The translations under genes and the position numbers were made by a program. This document shows positions 9,881-24,949 of a stretch of DNA of 64,000 nt, one piece after another (within the stretch, counting starts at the first letter, position 1; each line of letters starts with the position of its first letter). The stretch covers positions 91,221,152 through 91,285,151 of the forward strand of contig OX388350.1 in the NCBI GenBank assembly GCA_947579665.1. The letters are read 5' to 3'. Below the pieces are notes generated by a model. That model saw only the letters and a program-made list of their open reading frames with translations. It had not been told where the DNA came from and ran no database searches. This DNA comes from Sympetrum striolatum (taxonomy: Eukaryota > Arthropoda > Insecta > Odonata > Libellulidae).

Positions 9881-12847
9881 ATTATCTGGAAATGGGGTCG
9901 ACGTTTCTTTCGCTTTGAATAATTTCTTCACAGCACTGACCCGCGGAAGGAACTTTTAATCACTAATATCTTCACTAAAACAAGACATCATTGGTGTAAA
10001 TAATAGTGATGTTCAGAAAAATCGAAGATAACCTAAATTAATGCTTTGCAAGGTCAGAAAAGATTTATAAGGATTTGTGACGACAGTTTTTCCCTCGATT
10101 ACATTTCTAGGTACCTTTAATCTTTACACCATAAATAGTAAATGTTTAAAGAACAGAATAAAACCTGCCACTGCCGACAAAAGATGGTATCACTGCAATC
10201 TCAAGGAAAAGAAAAAATAAACTTCATACGAAAATTCATTCCATCCGAAAACCATGGATGTTAAAGAATATATATATAAAAATGGACGAAAATTGTAATG
10301 AGATATAAAATGGATTGAATACATAACATTGTGGTTTTCATTCATCACAATTGGGATAATCATAACGATGTCTCTTTTCAGAGGTAGTTTACACATTCAA
10401 AGATTATCCCAACCTTCCCAACACTTACTTTCTCTTCCAGCAAACGAATCAAATTTTTCCGTGGCCCAAGCACCCTAGCATCACCATCTTCCTGCCATCT
10501 AGCGGCGGTGAATAGAAACCGTCACAGCTGTATGCCAACTCTCGCGCCCCCTACCGAAGTAAATGCGTACTACTTATGGCGGTTCGTTCGTCGACCTTGG
10601 CCTCGGCGAATCGCGGATAAACAAACATTCTTGAGCAACAGCTCGGGCGAGAAAGAGCATCAACTGGGAGAGAAGTTAATTAATAGTCCTGAATCACTTT
10701 CTACGCATATATTGACACCGAATGGGTGCCATGGAAGATTCAAACGGGGGGCATTGAGGAGCAAATAAAGCAGTGAAGAGACAAATCTCACATTTTCCTA
10801 GGTGAAGTGTACAATCAACAGATGGCAACTGATTTGAATACCTCCATTTCCGCATGGATACTGCTCTTTCGGCCTTGATGCGTTGCAACCTTTCTCTGGA
10901 GTACTTTTAAGAAGGATACGGAGGATTTGCTTTCCGTACAAAGGACACGGCGAAGACGATAACCAATCTCATGTTGCCTTGCATAAGGAGTAGACATGGA
11001 AAATCAACATCAAACATGTAAATAAAGGAAACGAGTCCTTGCATTTTCTTAAGAACGTGCTCTAAGCAATCAATAGCTTAGGATGATAGTTAAATCGAAA
11101 CGCCACAGATGTAAGCTATGCGATTTTAAACATGTCATTTTGCAAAATTTCGAAAAGTTCATCAACCTTCCTCGGAACTTTGAATGAATTTAAAGAGAAT
11201 ACTGTGACATTTTACAATAGCCCAATTTATCTCATAGCACAAATATAATCAATAATGTCACATAGAATTGCTGCAAAAACCCAACAATGAAAACATCGAC
11301 CAATTCCCAAATACGACAGCGGCATGCAACAATGGCCTTCTGTGGATAATATCGGTGGTCATCTAGAAGTTTTGGAATTCCCTAAAAATAATTACACTGA
11401 AGATTTAATGCTATTCATAAATTTGAAACAAACAACGTTACATAAAGATGAAATTAAATTGTCAGAGAAAAACCATTCTCCATTTGTAATGATAAAATTG
11501 GCGGTGGATATGTCAGCAGTGGCCAAACATTCAATGGGAAACTAAATTTAGATTTTTAGCGTTTTCTAAGCAATTGACGTTCCATTGGAATGTATTCTAC
11601 AAATTAGGGAGGACAGGATTATTATAATTTATTTTGGAAATTTATAAAAAATAAAATGACAATTTGCTTCGGCAAACACGATATTTACAGGTTGAATTAT
11701 TTACTACGTAACTAAGCCGTTTGTTTAAAAGTATAATTCAGAATAATATAGTCTTCGAAAAATAATTAAACTTCAGCTAACTTAAGAGACTTAAGTCGCG
11801 CTGTGAGAAAAACAGCTGAGAAACGAATACAAATTCAACGGAGTTGACGTCACAGGACGGAATTTCCTCCTAAAATAAGCATAATAGATGGTCTGAAAAG
11901 AACAACTTGCAATCAGCAGATAAAAAATCAGCAATCAGCAGATATTATAAACGCAAGTTGGAACAGGAAACACTGGATAACAATTTTCCAAACTTCTTAT
12001 GATTCCAAGAAATCGCAAACTTTTCCGTATTGAACCCCTACACCACCTAGCGGCGGACGCGAAAACTGAGAGATATCATAAAACCCATAAAACGAAAAAA
12101 AGAAATGAAGTGGAGAAAATAATAAAAATCGCAATTTCTCTCGACTCTTTGCAAAAACAGAGGACGGAAGTCAACGAAGCAAGTGGAGTTTTTACCTTGG
12201 CTGCGTCTGGAGGTCAGAAATTATGATAAACGTGAGAAATACTCGCACAAGGAAGCAGATTATAAAAGCGAAAAGCCGGATTTTCCTTCGCAGCGATGTT
12301 ATCTAAGGAAACGACGAAAGAGTGGAAGATTCGGCAGAAGCAAAGCTGTACAACACAGGGCAATGGAGACGAATGTTTGTAGAAAGTAAGCTGTAGGATG
12401 TCCGATTTATATGACATTCAGCAATGCAACACTGTCGAAACATGGCTTATTATTGGATATGTGTGAACAACAACTCCCTCTTCCACCGATTTGGGTAATA
12501 AATTAGTTAATTGATGCAAAAAATGTTCCCACATGAGTGGTACCGAAACAAGGGCCATTGAAAAAAGCTCATTTATAAACGAGTACTGCTCCTAGCATCA
12601 TACCTTTATGAATTGGTTTAATTACATCCCTGGTTAAATTCATTTACGCCTCGCAACCGGTTTATTACTGCGATAAAACGAAAGCTTCCGAGGAATTTAG
12701 GACCTCAGAAACGTCATTTAGGTATTTCTTTATCGAATGCAACCAAAAGTGTTATTTATGAGATATCTGGGTAAAAGGAATTCTTAAGATCAATGTGATA
12801 CACTTTTCTGGAATGATTCTACTTTGAGAGCATGGGAGGGGAAACTA

Positions 12848-12880
12848 CCTCACTCCTCATCCGGCCTCATTCACTCACTG
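12848..12880 (-). repeat. Short dispersed GAGGAGTGAGG repeat, copy b
   Basis: CCTCACTCCTCATCCGGCCT followed by CATTCACTCACTGG. Same unit and orientation as 6,762, with similarity continuing to the right into a GAC-rich stretch. Confidence 0.5.
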
Positions 12881-14186
12881 GTGGTTGACGGACGGACCTA
12901 CGGACTGCTCCGATAGGAAAATTCACGATTTAAGAGATTCGATGGGATTGAGGCATGAGTACATAAACGCGTAACACAGCAACGAGATTAACGAGTCTTC
13001 TCATCCAAAAAGAGACGGCAATCAAGTCATCCGCAGAATTCCACGCATTTCCGATAATCCTTTTGCGACTGAGGAAGTCACATTATCGCAGGTCACGTGA
13101 CGAGAGACCTACGGAGATACGAATGAATCGGAGAAATGAGCTGGAGGAAACATTCAAACGAATTCCACGAAAGCAATAATGGCGCTCAATAAAGAGACAA
13201 CGAAAGAACTCGCTGGATAGAAGAGATATGCGCAAAAAGATGAAGGATAAAATAATTTATCAAAAGAAGAGAGAATTCGTGTTGATATTAACGATAAAGT
13301 AAGACTGCGTATGTATGAAAATTCCGGTGGTACCAGGACATCAATAATTATAGTATTGCGTAACAACAGCATTACATAACAAAAGCAATGGATTATGGGT
13401 AATAATTGGAATACCGTTGACAAGAATCGTAAGCATCAAAATGATTTATAAAATCCTGGGGCCAAGCAATTCGCAACGTTATTTTCAATATTTTATTTCT
13501 TATTCAGACGGGAAGAAAGTTGAACCGTTTCCTACGATGCTGAAGGAAAAAAAACAACTAAAAATTCGCCTACTGAAAGGGCACTAAATTTCTAAAAACC
13601 ACTACCAAGTTACAGCGGTTTAAAAGTTTCAAAAGAGAACAACGCAAATTATTATTTTTCACTTTCTGCACGAGTGACTATAAATACAGATATGAACTGA
13701 TCGAGCTGAGGAGAAATGTTCTCTTTCGATTTAGAGGAAAACTGAAACCATCGGCGGTTGAAAGTTATTCTGTCAGTTGAAACAGAAATTTACAAGGAGA
13801 GGACTGAAAATCACCGCCGATATAAATAGGCAAAAAAGGACAATAAATGTGGGGAATAAATAGAGATTAAAGAGGTCAACATCGAAGAAGGGATATGATA
13901 GAAGACAACACGGGAATAACTGAGTAAAAGGTAGATAAAAACCACTGCTGATGTCATGGGATTGATGTTCAGTGTTTCCTCAACTTCTGAATGGATTTCC
14001 ATTGCGCCTATTATTTGTTGAGAAATATTGAAAACAGTGTCTCTAGTTTTCATAAATTCTTCTATGATAATGGTTCTTTTAGGGCTGTGATTGGATTTTA
14101 AGAGTTCTTTTAGGCCTTTGACAAATTTAAGTCATACATTAATAATTTATGCCCTTCATTTACAAGCGTCCATTGCAATATTACTG

Positions 14187-14209
14187 TCCGAAGATTTGAA
14201 ATCTTCGGA
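14187..14209. repeat. Perfect 10-bp hairpin, 3-nt loop
   Basis: TCCGAAGATT (14,187-14,196) pairs exactly with AATCTTCGGA (14,200-14,209). No T-run follows and no gene lies upstream, so there is no reason to call it a terminator. Confidence 0.6.
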
Positions 14210-17200
14210 GTAAATATGACAACAATGGTTAGCAGAAATCTCTCTGTCTACAGAGGCTTATAATATTAAAAAATACTTATCATAATAATGCTGGTGTGAC
14301 AATGAAATGCAAATATTGATACAATAAATTAAAGTAATGTTAACTTAATGATAACAGTAAAACAGGAATAACATATATGAAATTACAAGAAAGAAATCAC
14401 TGCCATCTCGTATGAATAAAAAACAGTGATTACATAAAATCCTGGACGAAATATACTACGGATCACGTGACCTTTATCTGAAGCGGATACGGAATTCCAT
14501 CGGAGAGCCAACGAAATATGCATTCGCATACTTTTCTGGAAACGGAGCTGGACAAACGGAGGAAGGGCGTGATTTCGTTTTTAGCGTCTTCTTAAATGAA
14601 GGTTTCGGCGACGTCGTCATTGGGGTTCCAGCAAACGATGCGGCATTCTAAAGCGCCTTCAGCACTCCTGAAAAGAACGCATCGCAACTCAGGCTTTCTA
14701 TGGCGACTCGCATTTTTACAGTCACTTTTTTCGGATAGAATCACGGTTTTCACCCATTCCAAAGATTAATAAAACAGGTACGACATTTATGGTCACTCTC
14801 GCTGAAAAAAAGAGTAAAAACGAAATCGCGTCCTCTGGTGAAATAAAGTGGAAAACGACACGAAACGTTTGGAATAAGTCAACAGATTTCGCGAAAATAG
14901 GATTTCGAATGAAGTAACTGAATATTTCGCAATAAATTAAAATCAATGTTGAGGAGCGTGTTCATCCAATGCAAATCGATGCAAAGACTGCAGAACAATC
15001 AATTCCGCTGCAAAATCCCGCACGCGACCAGACTTCGAGAAAAAGGCGAAGCCTCTTAGCAATTTTTATCGCAATTAATTGGCATCAGAAAGGCGAAGGC
15101 GCGGGACGTTCCAATTCTGCCGAGATTATTAACCGGGATTAGGGTCACCTTCTGTCAACAAATGCCTTCGTATTTAAACAGCGAGATGGACCAACCCACT
15201 GCCCCGGAAGCGGGTTTCCATGGCATTAAAAATTCAGCGCTGAAATTCGAAAAATGTCGAAAAAAAGGGTTCAATATACACTTGTGATAGCAGAAGAGGA
15301 GATGATTAACATTCAAAGGAGCAAACGCAAGAATTAAAAAATAAACGACCTCCGACGACAATGAAGAACGAAACATGAGCGAACTCTTGATAGTTGACCC
15401 TGTTTCCATAGATATTCATAGTTGACACGGAATCATTGTTTCATTTATCACGGTTGTGATGTCGTAAGAAGGATTGGGCAACATAAGTTAAATCCATATG
15501 ATTCCACGACAGTAAAAAAACGTATTATTTTCACATTTACGCAAGAAAAATGAGCACAGAGTTAATGAATGAAATTGATGATGAAATAAGATGTCTACCG
15601 TCGAAAAAGTAAACAGTATCAAATAATCAATGAAAAGTGTTACTTGAAATGAAAATGAGTGATGTTACGATAGTGTACTATTTCTCGGTTTTTGGAGCGT
15701 AATTTAAAACAATACTAAATAGAAAATCTACAATAATAAATAATAAACATCTCTTATGGAAAAACATTTGAGTCGAACGGTTTGAAACATAAAAAGTATT
15801 CCATCATGAAATGGCTGTGGATACAAATCCCTGGATTCATTTATCTAGCATTAGAAGAAATCATGAAAGTTTCGCTTGTTTAATATTTCCGAAATCAGCA
15901 TAGATCATCATACATAGCAAACTTATATGGATACAAGTTGGAAACAAAAGTCGCGCGGTTCGATTTCAAGATATGGAATTCCAAAAAGGCGAAATCTCTT
16001 TTCAAGGCCAAATATTAACTATCTAATTTTTAAAAGATTGGCTGCCCTGAGTATCACATGTGATACTGACAATTGTGAGACTCATTCAATTTTAATCTCA
16101 TTATTTTTCTGTCGCTTCTCGTTTAAGCTACGGCACAGTGTAATCACTTAAGAATTGCATATTTAACGAAATAAGAGCGCATAACGAAAATCGATTCCAA
16201 ATTATTCAATTGTGAGATCCGCTGCGTCACGGCAACAAAAGCAGGAAATATTACAATATTTCACGCTCACATCGATAAAAACGGTTCTAACCGGTTAATT
16301 GAAAGACATTTGAATTGAGGAAAACCGAAACAAAAATAACAACAGTTATACTTAAAACATAATTAATGAGACTTTTGGAGAGTTTTCTAAAATAAATCTC
16401 GAATTTTAAGATTCTTCAAAGCGAATGATCATATTCTATGAAAGAAACATTTAAAATGTTTCAATTCTGTCACATTATTTTGGAAAAGAGGAATTTGTAA
16501 TAATCAATAGCACAAATGTTGTCATGGGGTATCTCTCTAATCCATCCAAATATCATTTTATTTACTCCTCGAATCTCATTGCTGCAAACGAGAGCGTTAA
16601 ATCACAATCCTCATTGGATGCCTCTTTGGACGATACGAAAGTAGTAGGTCACCTTAATCTTTTAATAAGTCTCTTCTAATTGCTTTCGTCTCAGTGATTT
16701 TGTGATTTCATCGACGATTTACTTCGAATGAGAGCGGATAAAACACGCGAAACACGAACGTGATTCCACGTGACCAATTTTATCACTTTCAGAATTCGAA
16801 ATTATTTGAATGAGGAATAGAAAAGGAAGTTGTAATATGAATAAGATTTAAAACGTCTTTTATTATAAGATTGAATATCCTAAACAACAAGAGAGCGTGC
16901 TAAGGCGTTGCTATTAAATCCGTATGAGCTCCGATTATTATTCAGTTTTTACACATATCCAATGTACTCAACATTTAATTCGAATCAATTTTGATCGGCA
17001 CAAACCGGCGATCCTGAAACATGATTTAAAACCTCAAGCGGCAATGATCTTAACTATGATTTTCAACACCACAGCATAAAAAACAAAAAAAGTGGCCGAT
17101 GAACAACTTAACAATGTTAAATGAAGGAGTGGGAATCTCAACATGGAGTAGATAAGCGATGTATAATGGATAACATGATTGGATTTAGAGAGGAAATGAA

Positions 17201-19431
17201 GGAGAAAAAGTATTTTTCTCACTCATTTCTTCTCTTAATGGAGTAGATTTTGACCAGTGCGGGTTAATGTTGGTTGCCTTTGAGACTCGATAAATTAATA
17301 AGAAAGAGGACGGATTTTGATAATCAATTTCGCCCTCACGTGATTTATACAATCTCACCTTTAAGGGTAAGCGTATAACATTTCTAATGAGAGGTAATGA
17401 AATTGGAGTGATAAGTACGACAGCGCTGACATAAAAGACAAATCGAAGCATAAATTGATCGTAACGTCAGATTCTTTCATCTGTTATTTAATTCTCGTTG
17501 GACCGAATGGAAGGATAATGACCACGATAGACAGGGAGAATTTCAATCCAACGCCTTTTAGCATTTGCGGAATCGAAGGCAAGAATCCAAGGGGGAGAGC
17601 CATTGGAAAAGACAAAGGAAATAAGACACGAGAGTGATTTATAGCTCTCACTTCAAAGCTCACGAAGCCGTGCCTCGTTCGAATGGCGAAAAGGTAACGA
17701 ACCTAGCAGTTTACACCACTTATTTAAGTCTGTGGCGTATGGCATCGGGTGCATTAACTCTATGAGCTTCTCAAATTAAAGTCGGTAAAAAATTACCAAA
17801 AAAGAATTGGCCTGTTTCTCACGGAATTCATACTCTTACGCTCGACTTATACTTCTTCAAAAGTGCCGATGATGATTACGAAAAAAATACCAGTTGAATT
17901 TAAATGTGCAAGGAATACCACTCCCTTAAATTACGCCACTCACAATTGCAAAGTGATTAACTAACATCACATCCAGTATAACCGCCTTCGACGTCATGAG
18001 CTAGAAGCAAGAACCGGTACACGATCCCCTGACCTCCGACCTACACTTCCATATCCATCTGTCCTTCTTATCCCTTCCTACCTCCATCAGTCCAACCGGC
18101 AGAGGTCTGCAAAGAATCGTCTAGAATAAGAGAGTCTTCCCAAACAGTCCTAATTTCCAACGGGAGCTCATAAATGAATAAAGGCTCCTGGCAAAGAACG
18201 CCGCGATGAGTGTTTCGGAAACTGAATTATCTGCAACGCCGAACGAAAGAAATCTTTCCAAAAATAGCATACAATAATAACCTACAACTATGGTTGCTAC
18301 CCCTCAGGGTTTGATTGAAGGGAAACCAGGGGTTGGGAATGGTCATTGGAAGGAGTCCAAGTAGCAACTTAAAAAACATGAGCCAATATACAAACATATA
18401 CAAGTAGAATCAAAGTCCCCCTATGTTATGTGTTTCGTTTTGGTTACGACGTCTTACATTAGACTAAAATCGGGCTTATAATCTTTCTTTGAGCAAAAAT
18501 GCATCAATTTAATATTCGATACAATAAAGGTATTTCTAAAATCTAACAACATGAAATTCCGAATTGTAGAGCCGCATTTCTCGTCGAAGGAGATTAACAG
18601 AATCAGGACAGAGTCTCGGCGGAGGACAGTTTAGTTCGTCACCTTTCGCATCTCCTTATAGTACCGATCCCCTTTCGTATAAACTCAGCGGTTAAGGCGC
18701 TCTCTAGCGGTAAATGGGACGAAGCAGCGCCTGGAAAGTTGACTCCTTGCAAACTCTCTACTGGACAATTCGAGGCCATTGGGAAATTTGCATTCCTCCA
18801 GTTTCGTAACAAAACGGTCTTTTTCCGTTTACGTAAAACGGTAGCGCTCCTTCGATAAAGGACAAAAATATTTCCCTTAAAAGTCATACGTCTGTTTAGT
18901 TAAACCACGGAACGAACCTTCTTTAAAAAAATTAATTTGCAGAAAATTAAACGTTTTTTACGCTGATATAAACATCGCTTACTTTACTGCGTCTTTACGG
19001 GTACAGCGACTCCCTGTTAAACGACATTTACTCTATTTCGTAATAATTTAGTCCGCCCTTACATCATATTTTGTGTTAATATTTCTCAGTCGATATCCAG
19101 GTTATATAATTTCAAAAACAAATCCACAACACGCCCCTCAAAATATTCCTTGAATTCACAAATATCCGAATGGGAAGCTTTAGTATTTTTGATTGGAACA
19201 ACGCAAGTAAATCATTTGAGAACAACTGAGCGAATACGTTTGCAAAACTTATATCCGAAGTATGTTTTCTATGCGACAGGAGTTAGCGATCTATCACGAT
19301 CGCACTAAAATATTAAAAATATCAAATAAAAGAGGCGATAAATGAAAGATTATTAGAATGATAAATATACTGTAATAGGTTAACATAATAGTTAAAGAGT
19401 AATATTATCATAAAAGGAATAAATACAGCAT

Positions 19432-19505
19432 ACGTCCGGGTTAGTGTGCCAGCCTAGCTTCCCAGGTTCGTGTTCTGGTTAGGGCTTGGCCGTTTGTTGT
19501 TAACT
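19432..19505 (+). repeat. tRNA-SINE relic
   Basis: CCGGGTTAGTGTGCCAGCC resembles an A-box region, and GGTTCGTGTTC near 19,466 resembles a B box. The following TTAGGGCTTGGCCG recalls the linker at 3,830-3,850. Both promoter boxes are degraded. Confidence 0.35.
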
Positions 19506-19509
19506 AAAG

Positions 19510-22500
19510 AGTGAATTAGTAGAGCAATATAGTTAGACTAAAATTATCCCATAGTTGCCCTTATTATCATGGGATAACTAGCAATAGCAACACATATGTA
19601 TTTTAAAACATCGATAACTATTGAAGAAGAATGGACAACAGATTTCTCCTTTCTTTCGTGATCTCGGCTGAGAAATTCATCCGTACTTTCCATCGAAGCA
19701 CCCATTATCGGGTATTATAAGTAGGACCGACGCCGGGGTTAGCGTCCCTCTGCGAATGAAAGACCCAAAGAGAAGAACAAAGCAACTCGGAGTGGGGCGG
19801 ACGTTGAGATCGGGCAGTTGTCGGAGGTCAGTTTCTCCGGCCGTCGAATCGAAGACGCAATTGCGTAAAATTGCTGAACATCGATCGACAAGAATGTTTA
19901 AAACAAAACACGAATATGATATTTCTACGAAGTAATGATAATGTAAACCAAACATATGTTGCACAACACCAGGCCTTCCATCACCAAACGATATGTTTGG
20001 GAAAATTCCACATTCCATTTATAATTTATAAAATAACGTTTTATTTCCTTCTTCAGATTCATTTTGGCAGTCATAAGCGCAGACAAGATATTTATCTATT
20101 CGGCTAAAATATAAAAAAAATCCTTAAGTAACCAATAAAATATCATGAAAATTTGAATGCATTCAAACAAAGATAAATTATTATGGCTAACAAACCGCGT
20201 ACACTTCTACAATCTTTTACGGTAGATTTTTCAGTCCACGATACGGCAACAACCTTCCATATTTGGATAAGATATTCACTCTTTCTCGAGCGGTAACTTG
20301 CTACACGGAGATTGTGATATGGTTCAGATAAGCGTGAACTGATTTGAAAGCGAATGATATATGAATATAGAACGCCTTTCTCGTACAGCTTAGAGGTCAC
20401 GCATTTTAATTGAAACGAAGAATTGATCAATTACAACTGAAGTCGGGAGAGTAAAACGCGAAAAAGCAGAGATCCAAATTTAGCCATGAAAAAAAAGTTC
20501 ACGACTAAAATGTTATACTATGGTTTTTGAGGGTTGAATCAACATCGATGAAAATCCCGCAGCAGCGTGGGAGGTCCTCGAGGACTTGGATGACTTCATT
20601 TAGTCACGTGGAAGGGAGAGTCTTATATTGTACCCATTTCATACTTGAGATTTAACAGTGGGGATTCAAGGCTATCGGCCAGTGCAAATACAGAACTGAG
20701 TCAACACTCGAGGGGGGGCTTCATCAATTTATTCTCCACCAATGAGGAACCAACAAACCTGGATGTTCAAGTATCCCAAGCGAATGAATTGATATGGTAA
20801 TAATGACAGAAATAAGCTCGTCTTCTTATTAATTAGAATTAAGACAACTAATTTATCGTTTATTACTTATGGTAAGCTTCAGATTAAATGAATTCGACGA
20901 TAATGCGCATTAAACAATTAGCATAGCTCTCATGGATTGTTTGTGGCGCGTTTCCATGCCCACGAAATTGACGAATAAAAAACGGCGCTTTTTCAAAACG
21001 GGACCAGATTGCGGTGCAGCACAATTCTCGATTCCACAAATCGCTAAAATGTGAAACTCCTGTTTTTCCTAGGACGGAGTGAAAAGCTGCAGAACCGGAT
21101 CCCAATTGGAAAAGCTCTCCGGTGGGCATTCGCGTCATCGAGGTTTACAAACACATCCGTGAATGACGGGAACGAAAAGAATTCGGGGGAGTGAGGGACA
21201 ATCGGGAGAAATACAGCCGACATCTTGAAATAAGAAATGAGTGGATGCGATTGCTACGAACGATACAATTACTCCCGTTAAATTCGGAAGTTTTTCCACC
21301 TTACGACAATTTAGATTTCAGAGAAGGGATGAGGCTTACTAGACAAGATGGGGAGTGAGATAGTTTGTCCTCTTTTTGAGCCAGAATGCTTCAGGCATTA
21401 AAGGACGACCTAATTGCATCACGATGACCCCAAAATTAAAGGTTCAATACGAAGAGACCTTAATAAGCCTTGGATACATTATTTAACGGGAGTGATATTT
21501 TAAAACAATGCTCTATACACTTAAGAAAAATAAATGGAAGCAAATGTGGAAGTCAAAAATAAAAAAAGGTTTAACCGTCAATAAAAAGAAAGCAATTCAA
21601 TTTAAAAATATAATTTTCAGTAAATAATGTCCTCACTGAATAAGAGGAAGAATTAAAATCGGAGTTGCAATCTCAATAACTAACAATATAAATTAATACT
21701 AATAAATGAGTAAATCACAGTTCAGCCAGGAAATTATTAAGATTCGTTAATAACTCTAAAAAATCTAGTTTCCATGGAGAAGCGATAGCTGCAATGTTGC
21801 GTTGGCCTACGGTCGTAATTTGAAATCGCATTAAAGCTAAATTTATTAAGATGTATAAAATACAGATTTTCCTCTTTGTATTAACAATATTTCCTGTGTT
21901 TGGCAAAATGCACGATCAAATCGAAATATATTCACTTTTTGGACAAAACGCCAATTATGTAAGACCTTCAGACATTTCTTGATGTACGGAGCTGACTTAG
22001 CTCTCTCTTAAACTGCAGTAAATTTTATATTATATAAAACATACTGAAATAATATTTCCTATAGAATGCTTAATTTAAAAGATGTCGAACAAAACCAAAG
22101 AAGTATACACATTTCACAGTTTTTTTGGGCATTGCATAGATATTCCGAACATCGATTTGATTGGCCTAAACGAAAAAAATCAACCATTTGTGATGTTGAG
22201 ATCTATTTTGTGTCTAATTGGGCTGAATAAAAAGAGCGAATTCCATGGAAAATGCGACGAGAAACGAAAACTAATTTTCAAACCATTTCAAACAAAGTAG
22301 CTTTTGTTTACTCGCGAAATTCTTCAACATGGAAACATCGAGCCTTGAAGTGATATATCGGTTGGTCATTAAATCGATTGGTTCTGACGCCACATTTTCA
22401 TCAATGTTTGCCTTCTACGCATTAATCCATTTCCTTAAACCACGAGCAGTTGGTGATAAGGATGAGACGATGAGCCATAAAATCCGGAATGCTTACATTT

Positions 22501-24945
22501 TAAAGAGTTAATAAAATTAATGTTTGCATCGCAGTCAACTTCAATTCCGCTGTGCATATTCTAAGCACTTCAGCGTTTATGAACAAAACATTCAACTCAA
22601 CTTAAAATGACAATTTTACACCGATTGACAGCGTAACGTAAATGTCGAGTTATTAAAAGTAATTTTGAGGGAATACTTTCCCTGCGTACAATTAAATTGG
22701 TTTGCGTCAACCGAAGTTTCTTGTTGATTGTTTTGCGTTACACTAATTATTAAACATCGCAGTTTATAGCTGAAGAATACTGGCTTAACCCCAAATTAAG
22801 TGTTGAATGATAAATATAATAGGAACGAACCAATACTACATATTAAGCAGGATTTCATGTTATCCATCGTGGTGCAAACCGGTTTCCTGTGCACCTGAAT
22901 GAGTTATACACATGAGGGACATTCATAGCTAAAATATGTAAAAAGATATCTAAACGAATTACTTCAAATCAGTCTTCCAAATGACGGCCGAGGATGCATC
23001 TAATTAGCGTGAAGGAGGAATGATCACAGTGATCAAATCACATCCAGAGTGGGCGTTATAATTAGATAATGTGAACATTAGAATTCATTTCCCTCCGTAA
23101 AAGGTCGAACCAACGATATCTGACGGCCTCGACATACATTCTGACCATTTGCGTCAATGTTTTTAAACGATAAATATAACTAATGCGCAAAAGGTTCCAT
23201 ACCCAGTTTAGAAACAGGATTTCCAGTCACAAATAGAAGAGAACACCCGTATGACCTCTCCTATACATTGTTATCACATCCGAATCAAAGCGGTAAAGAT
23301 AGGTAACGGTTATTTATCAAACAATATAAATAAACAAAACAATGATATAGGTTTCAACAATGCTACCTGTCGCAAAAAAGGATGATTGTCGACAGCAGAA
23401 AACGTATTTAATAAACGCGAAGTGTTGCTACACTCGGAATTGAAAATATCCTTCCATAAGAATTCAAAGGACTGTGCTCAGTAAAGCAACCATAACTAGA
23501 TAAATGCATTCAAAATGTTTATAATATTATTTAAGCAAGAAGGTTATGCGCTATAAAGTCAAACGAAATTAGTACTACAACCTAATGTCATACATATTAG
23601 ATGAATGAATATATTTCCCATTAGATAAAGCAGAAATTACTCAAAATATCCGCGTTGGTTTATAAGTTGTCATTCAATGGATGTTAAAAGAATGCACTCT
23701 GCACTCACGCACGTTTCTCACGAATCCGTGCATTTGCGAACGCATACTGTCCAAATGCAATGCATAAACGAGCGTACTGATTTGCACGAACAAAATGTTA
23801 TTGGATATATTTTGTGACCGCGAAATACTCCAACCTCTCTCGTAGCTTGATAGCTCAACAATTACAGTAACAAATAACGATCTTAAGACGACCGTAATTA
23901 CACAGACACGCAAGCAGATCGTCATTTGATACTTCTGCGGAAACGCCAAGGAAAAGAAGTATCCAAGGAGGGAAATTATGATTGCAGTTACGACTTGCAT
24001 TCGCTATAATTTCCTCTTCGCAAAAAAAAGAGCATCGACGGAGAATTTTGTAAGTATCGAGCGTCTTAAAATGTTGAGACATGCAAACAGGGGAGAGGAG
24101 GGGTTCCTATGGAAACGGAACGCAACAAATACGACCCATAATACAACAATCCATTCAGTCAACTATTGATTGGTGAATGTAATTAGAGAGTTTGTCGACA
24201 ATTAACCGCATGTGATAATGAAAATGAACCCACTGTTGTGAGAAGTATTCCCGGTAGCAACATATGTGATGCATTCAGTTCTATTTGAGAGCGGCTCTGC
24301 GGGGGTTGTTAAGGGGGTTGCATCGAAATAAACACACAAATTGAGCAGAAGTGCGTTTCGTATGACGACGTTTACATCGGAGGAGCAAGATTTTTAATAT
24401 TCAAATATAATGAGATCTGGAATGAAAAAGTGACAGGAATGACAAACTGTTAATAAGCAAGATAGCTTACAATTTGTACATTGCAATCTGACGTCAGCCG
24501 GATATTCTAAGATGAATATTTTATTAGATACAAGGAAAAAGAAGTTAGTTTCCTTCTGTTTTCAGGAGAGTCAGTTCCCGGATCATTTAATATTTTAGCA
24601 GAAAAAATGCCAAAAAAGATAGTACGATAATAATAATAATAAAATCAATTGACACGACAGCCAATTGTTATCGTAATTTGAATTTGAGGCGATTCGATTG
24701 TTGTCAACTGATTTATTGTTCGTTGCCCGCGAATCCACAATTATTGCAACGATCGAAGGACAACAAAGGCTTCCACGACAGGCTCAGTGAGGTCGTCGCA
24801 GAAACGTCACGATTTCGCCTCATAATTCAAAAGGGGTCTCCATTCGTATCGATCCATCGAGTGTAATTCCATAATTCGAGGGCTCTTATAATGGCCGCCT
24901 GAGGAAGGTCAACTGCACTTGCCTCTCAGAATGTTCCAGACTTTG
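19510..24945. other. AT-rich stretch without recognisable genes
   Basis: The longest open frames are 113 codons (19,677-20,018, minus) and 108 codons (23,674-24,000, minus). Neither shows a known domain or motif, and both sit among overlapping frames on the other strand, as expected by chance. One copy of the short dispersed repeat lies at 21,330-21,360, and a 12-bp palindrome (GTCCTCGAGGAC) at about 20,573. Confidence 0.4.
21330..21360 (+). repeat. Short dispersed GAGGAGTGAGG repeat, copy c
   Basis: GAGGCTTACTAGACAAGATG followed by GGGAGTGAGAT. Same unit as 45,875-45,910 and, in reverse, 52,410-52,433. Confidence 0.55.
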
Positions 24946-24949
24946 GGCA

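Larger units (their letters stand above)
9890..19430. other. Long AT-rich stretch without recognisable genes
   Basis: No open frame reaches 90 codons and none matches a family I know. Small items inside are a copy of the short dispersed repeat (12,848-12,880), a 10-bp hairpin (14,187-14,209) and a local duplication of CAATCAGCAGAT near 11,911-11,942. GC-richer patches near 10,500-10,760 and 18,000-18,130 show nothing identifiable. Short host exons cannot be excluded. Confidence 0.45.

Noticed and set aside
9661..9918. 85-codon hydrophobic open frame (likewise 50,529-50,798, 51,399-51,629 and 62,699-62,974)
   Set aside because: The frames are Phe/Leu/Ser-rich translations of T/C-rich LINE 3' UTRs, with no real protein character.
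14187..14209. Rho-independent terminator
   Set aside because: A hairpin without a T-run in eukaryotic-type DNA with no upstream gene.
19677..20018. 113-codon minus-strand frame as a host gene
   Set aside because: No motif, and another frame runs antisense through it. Length is within chance for a 64-kb window.
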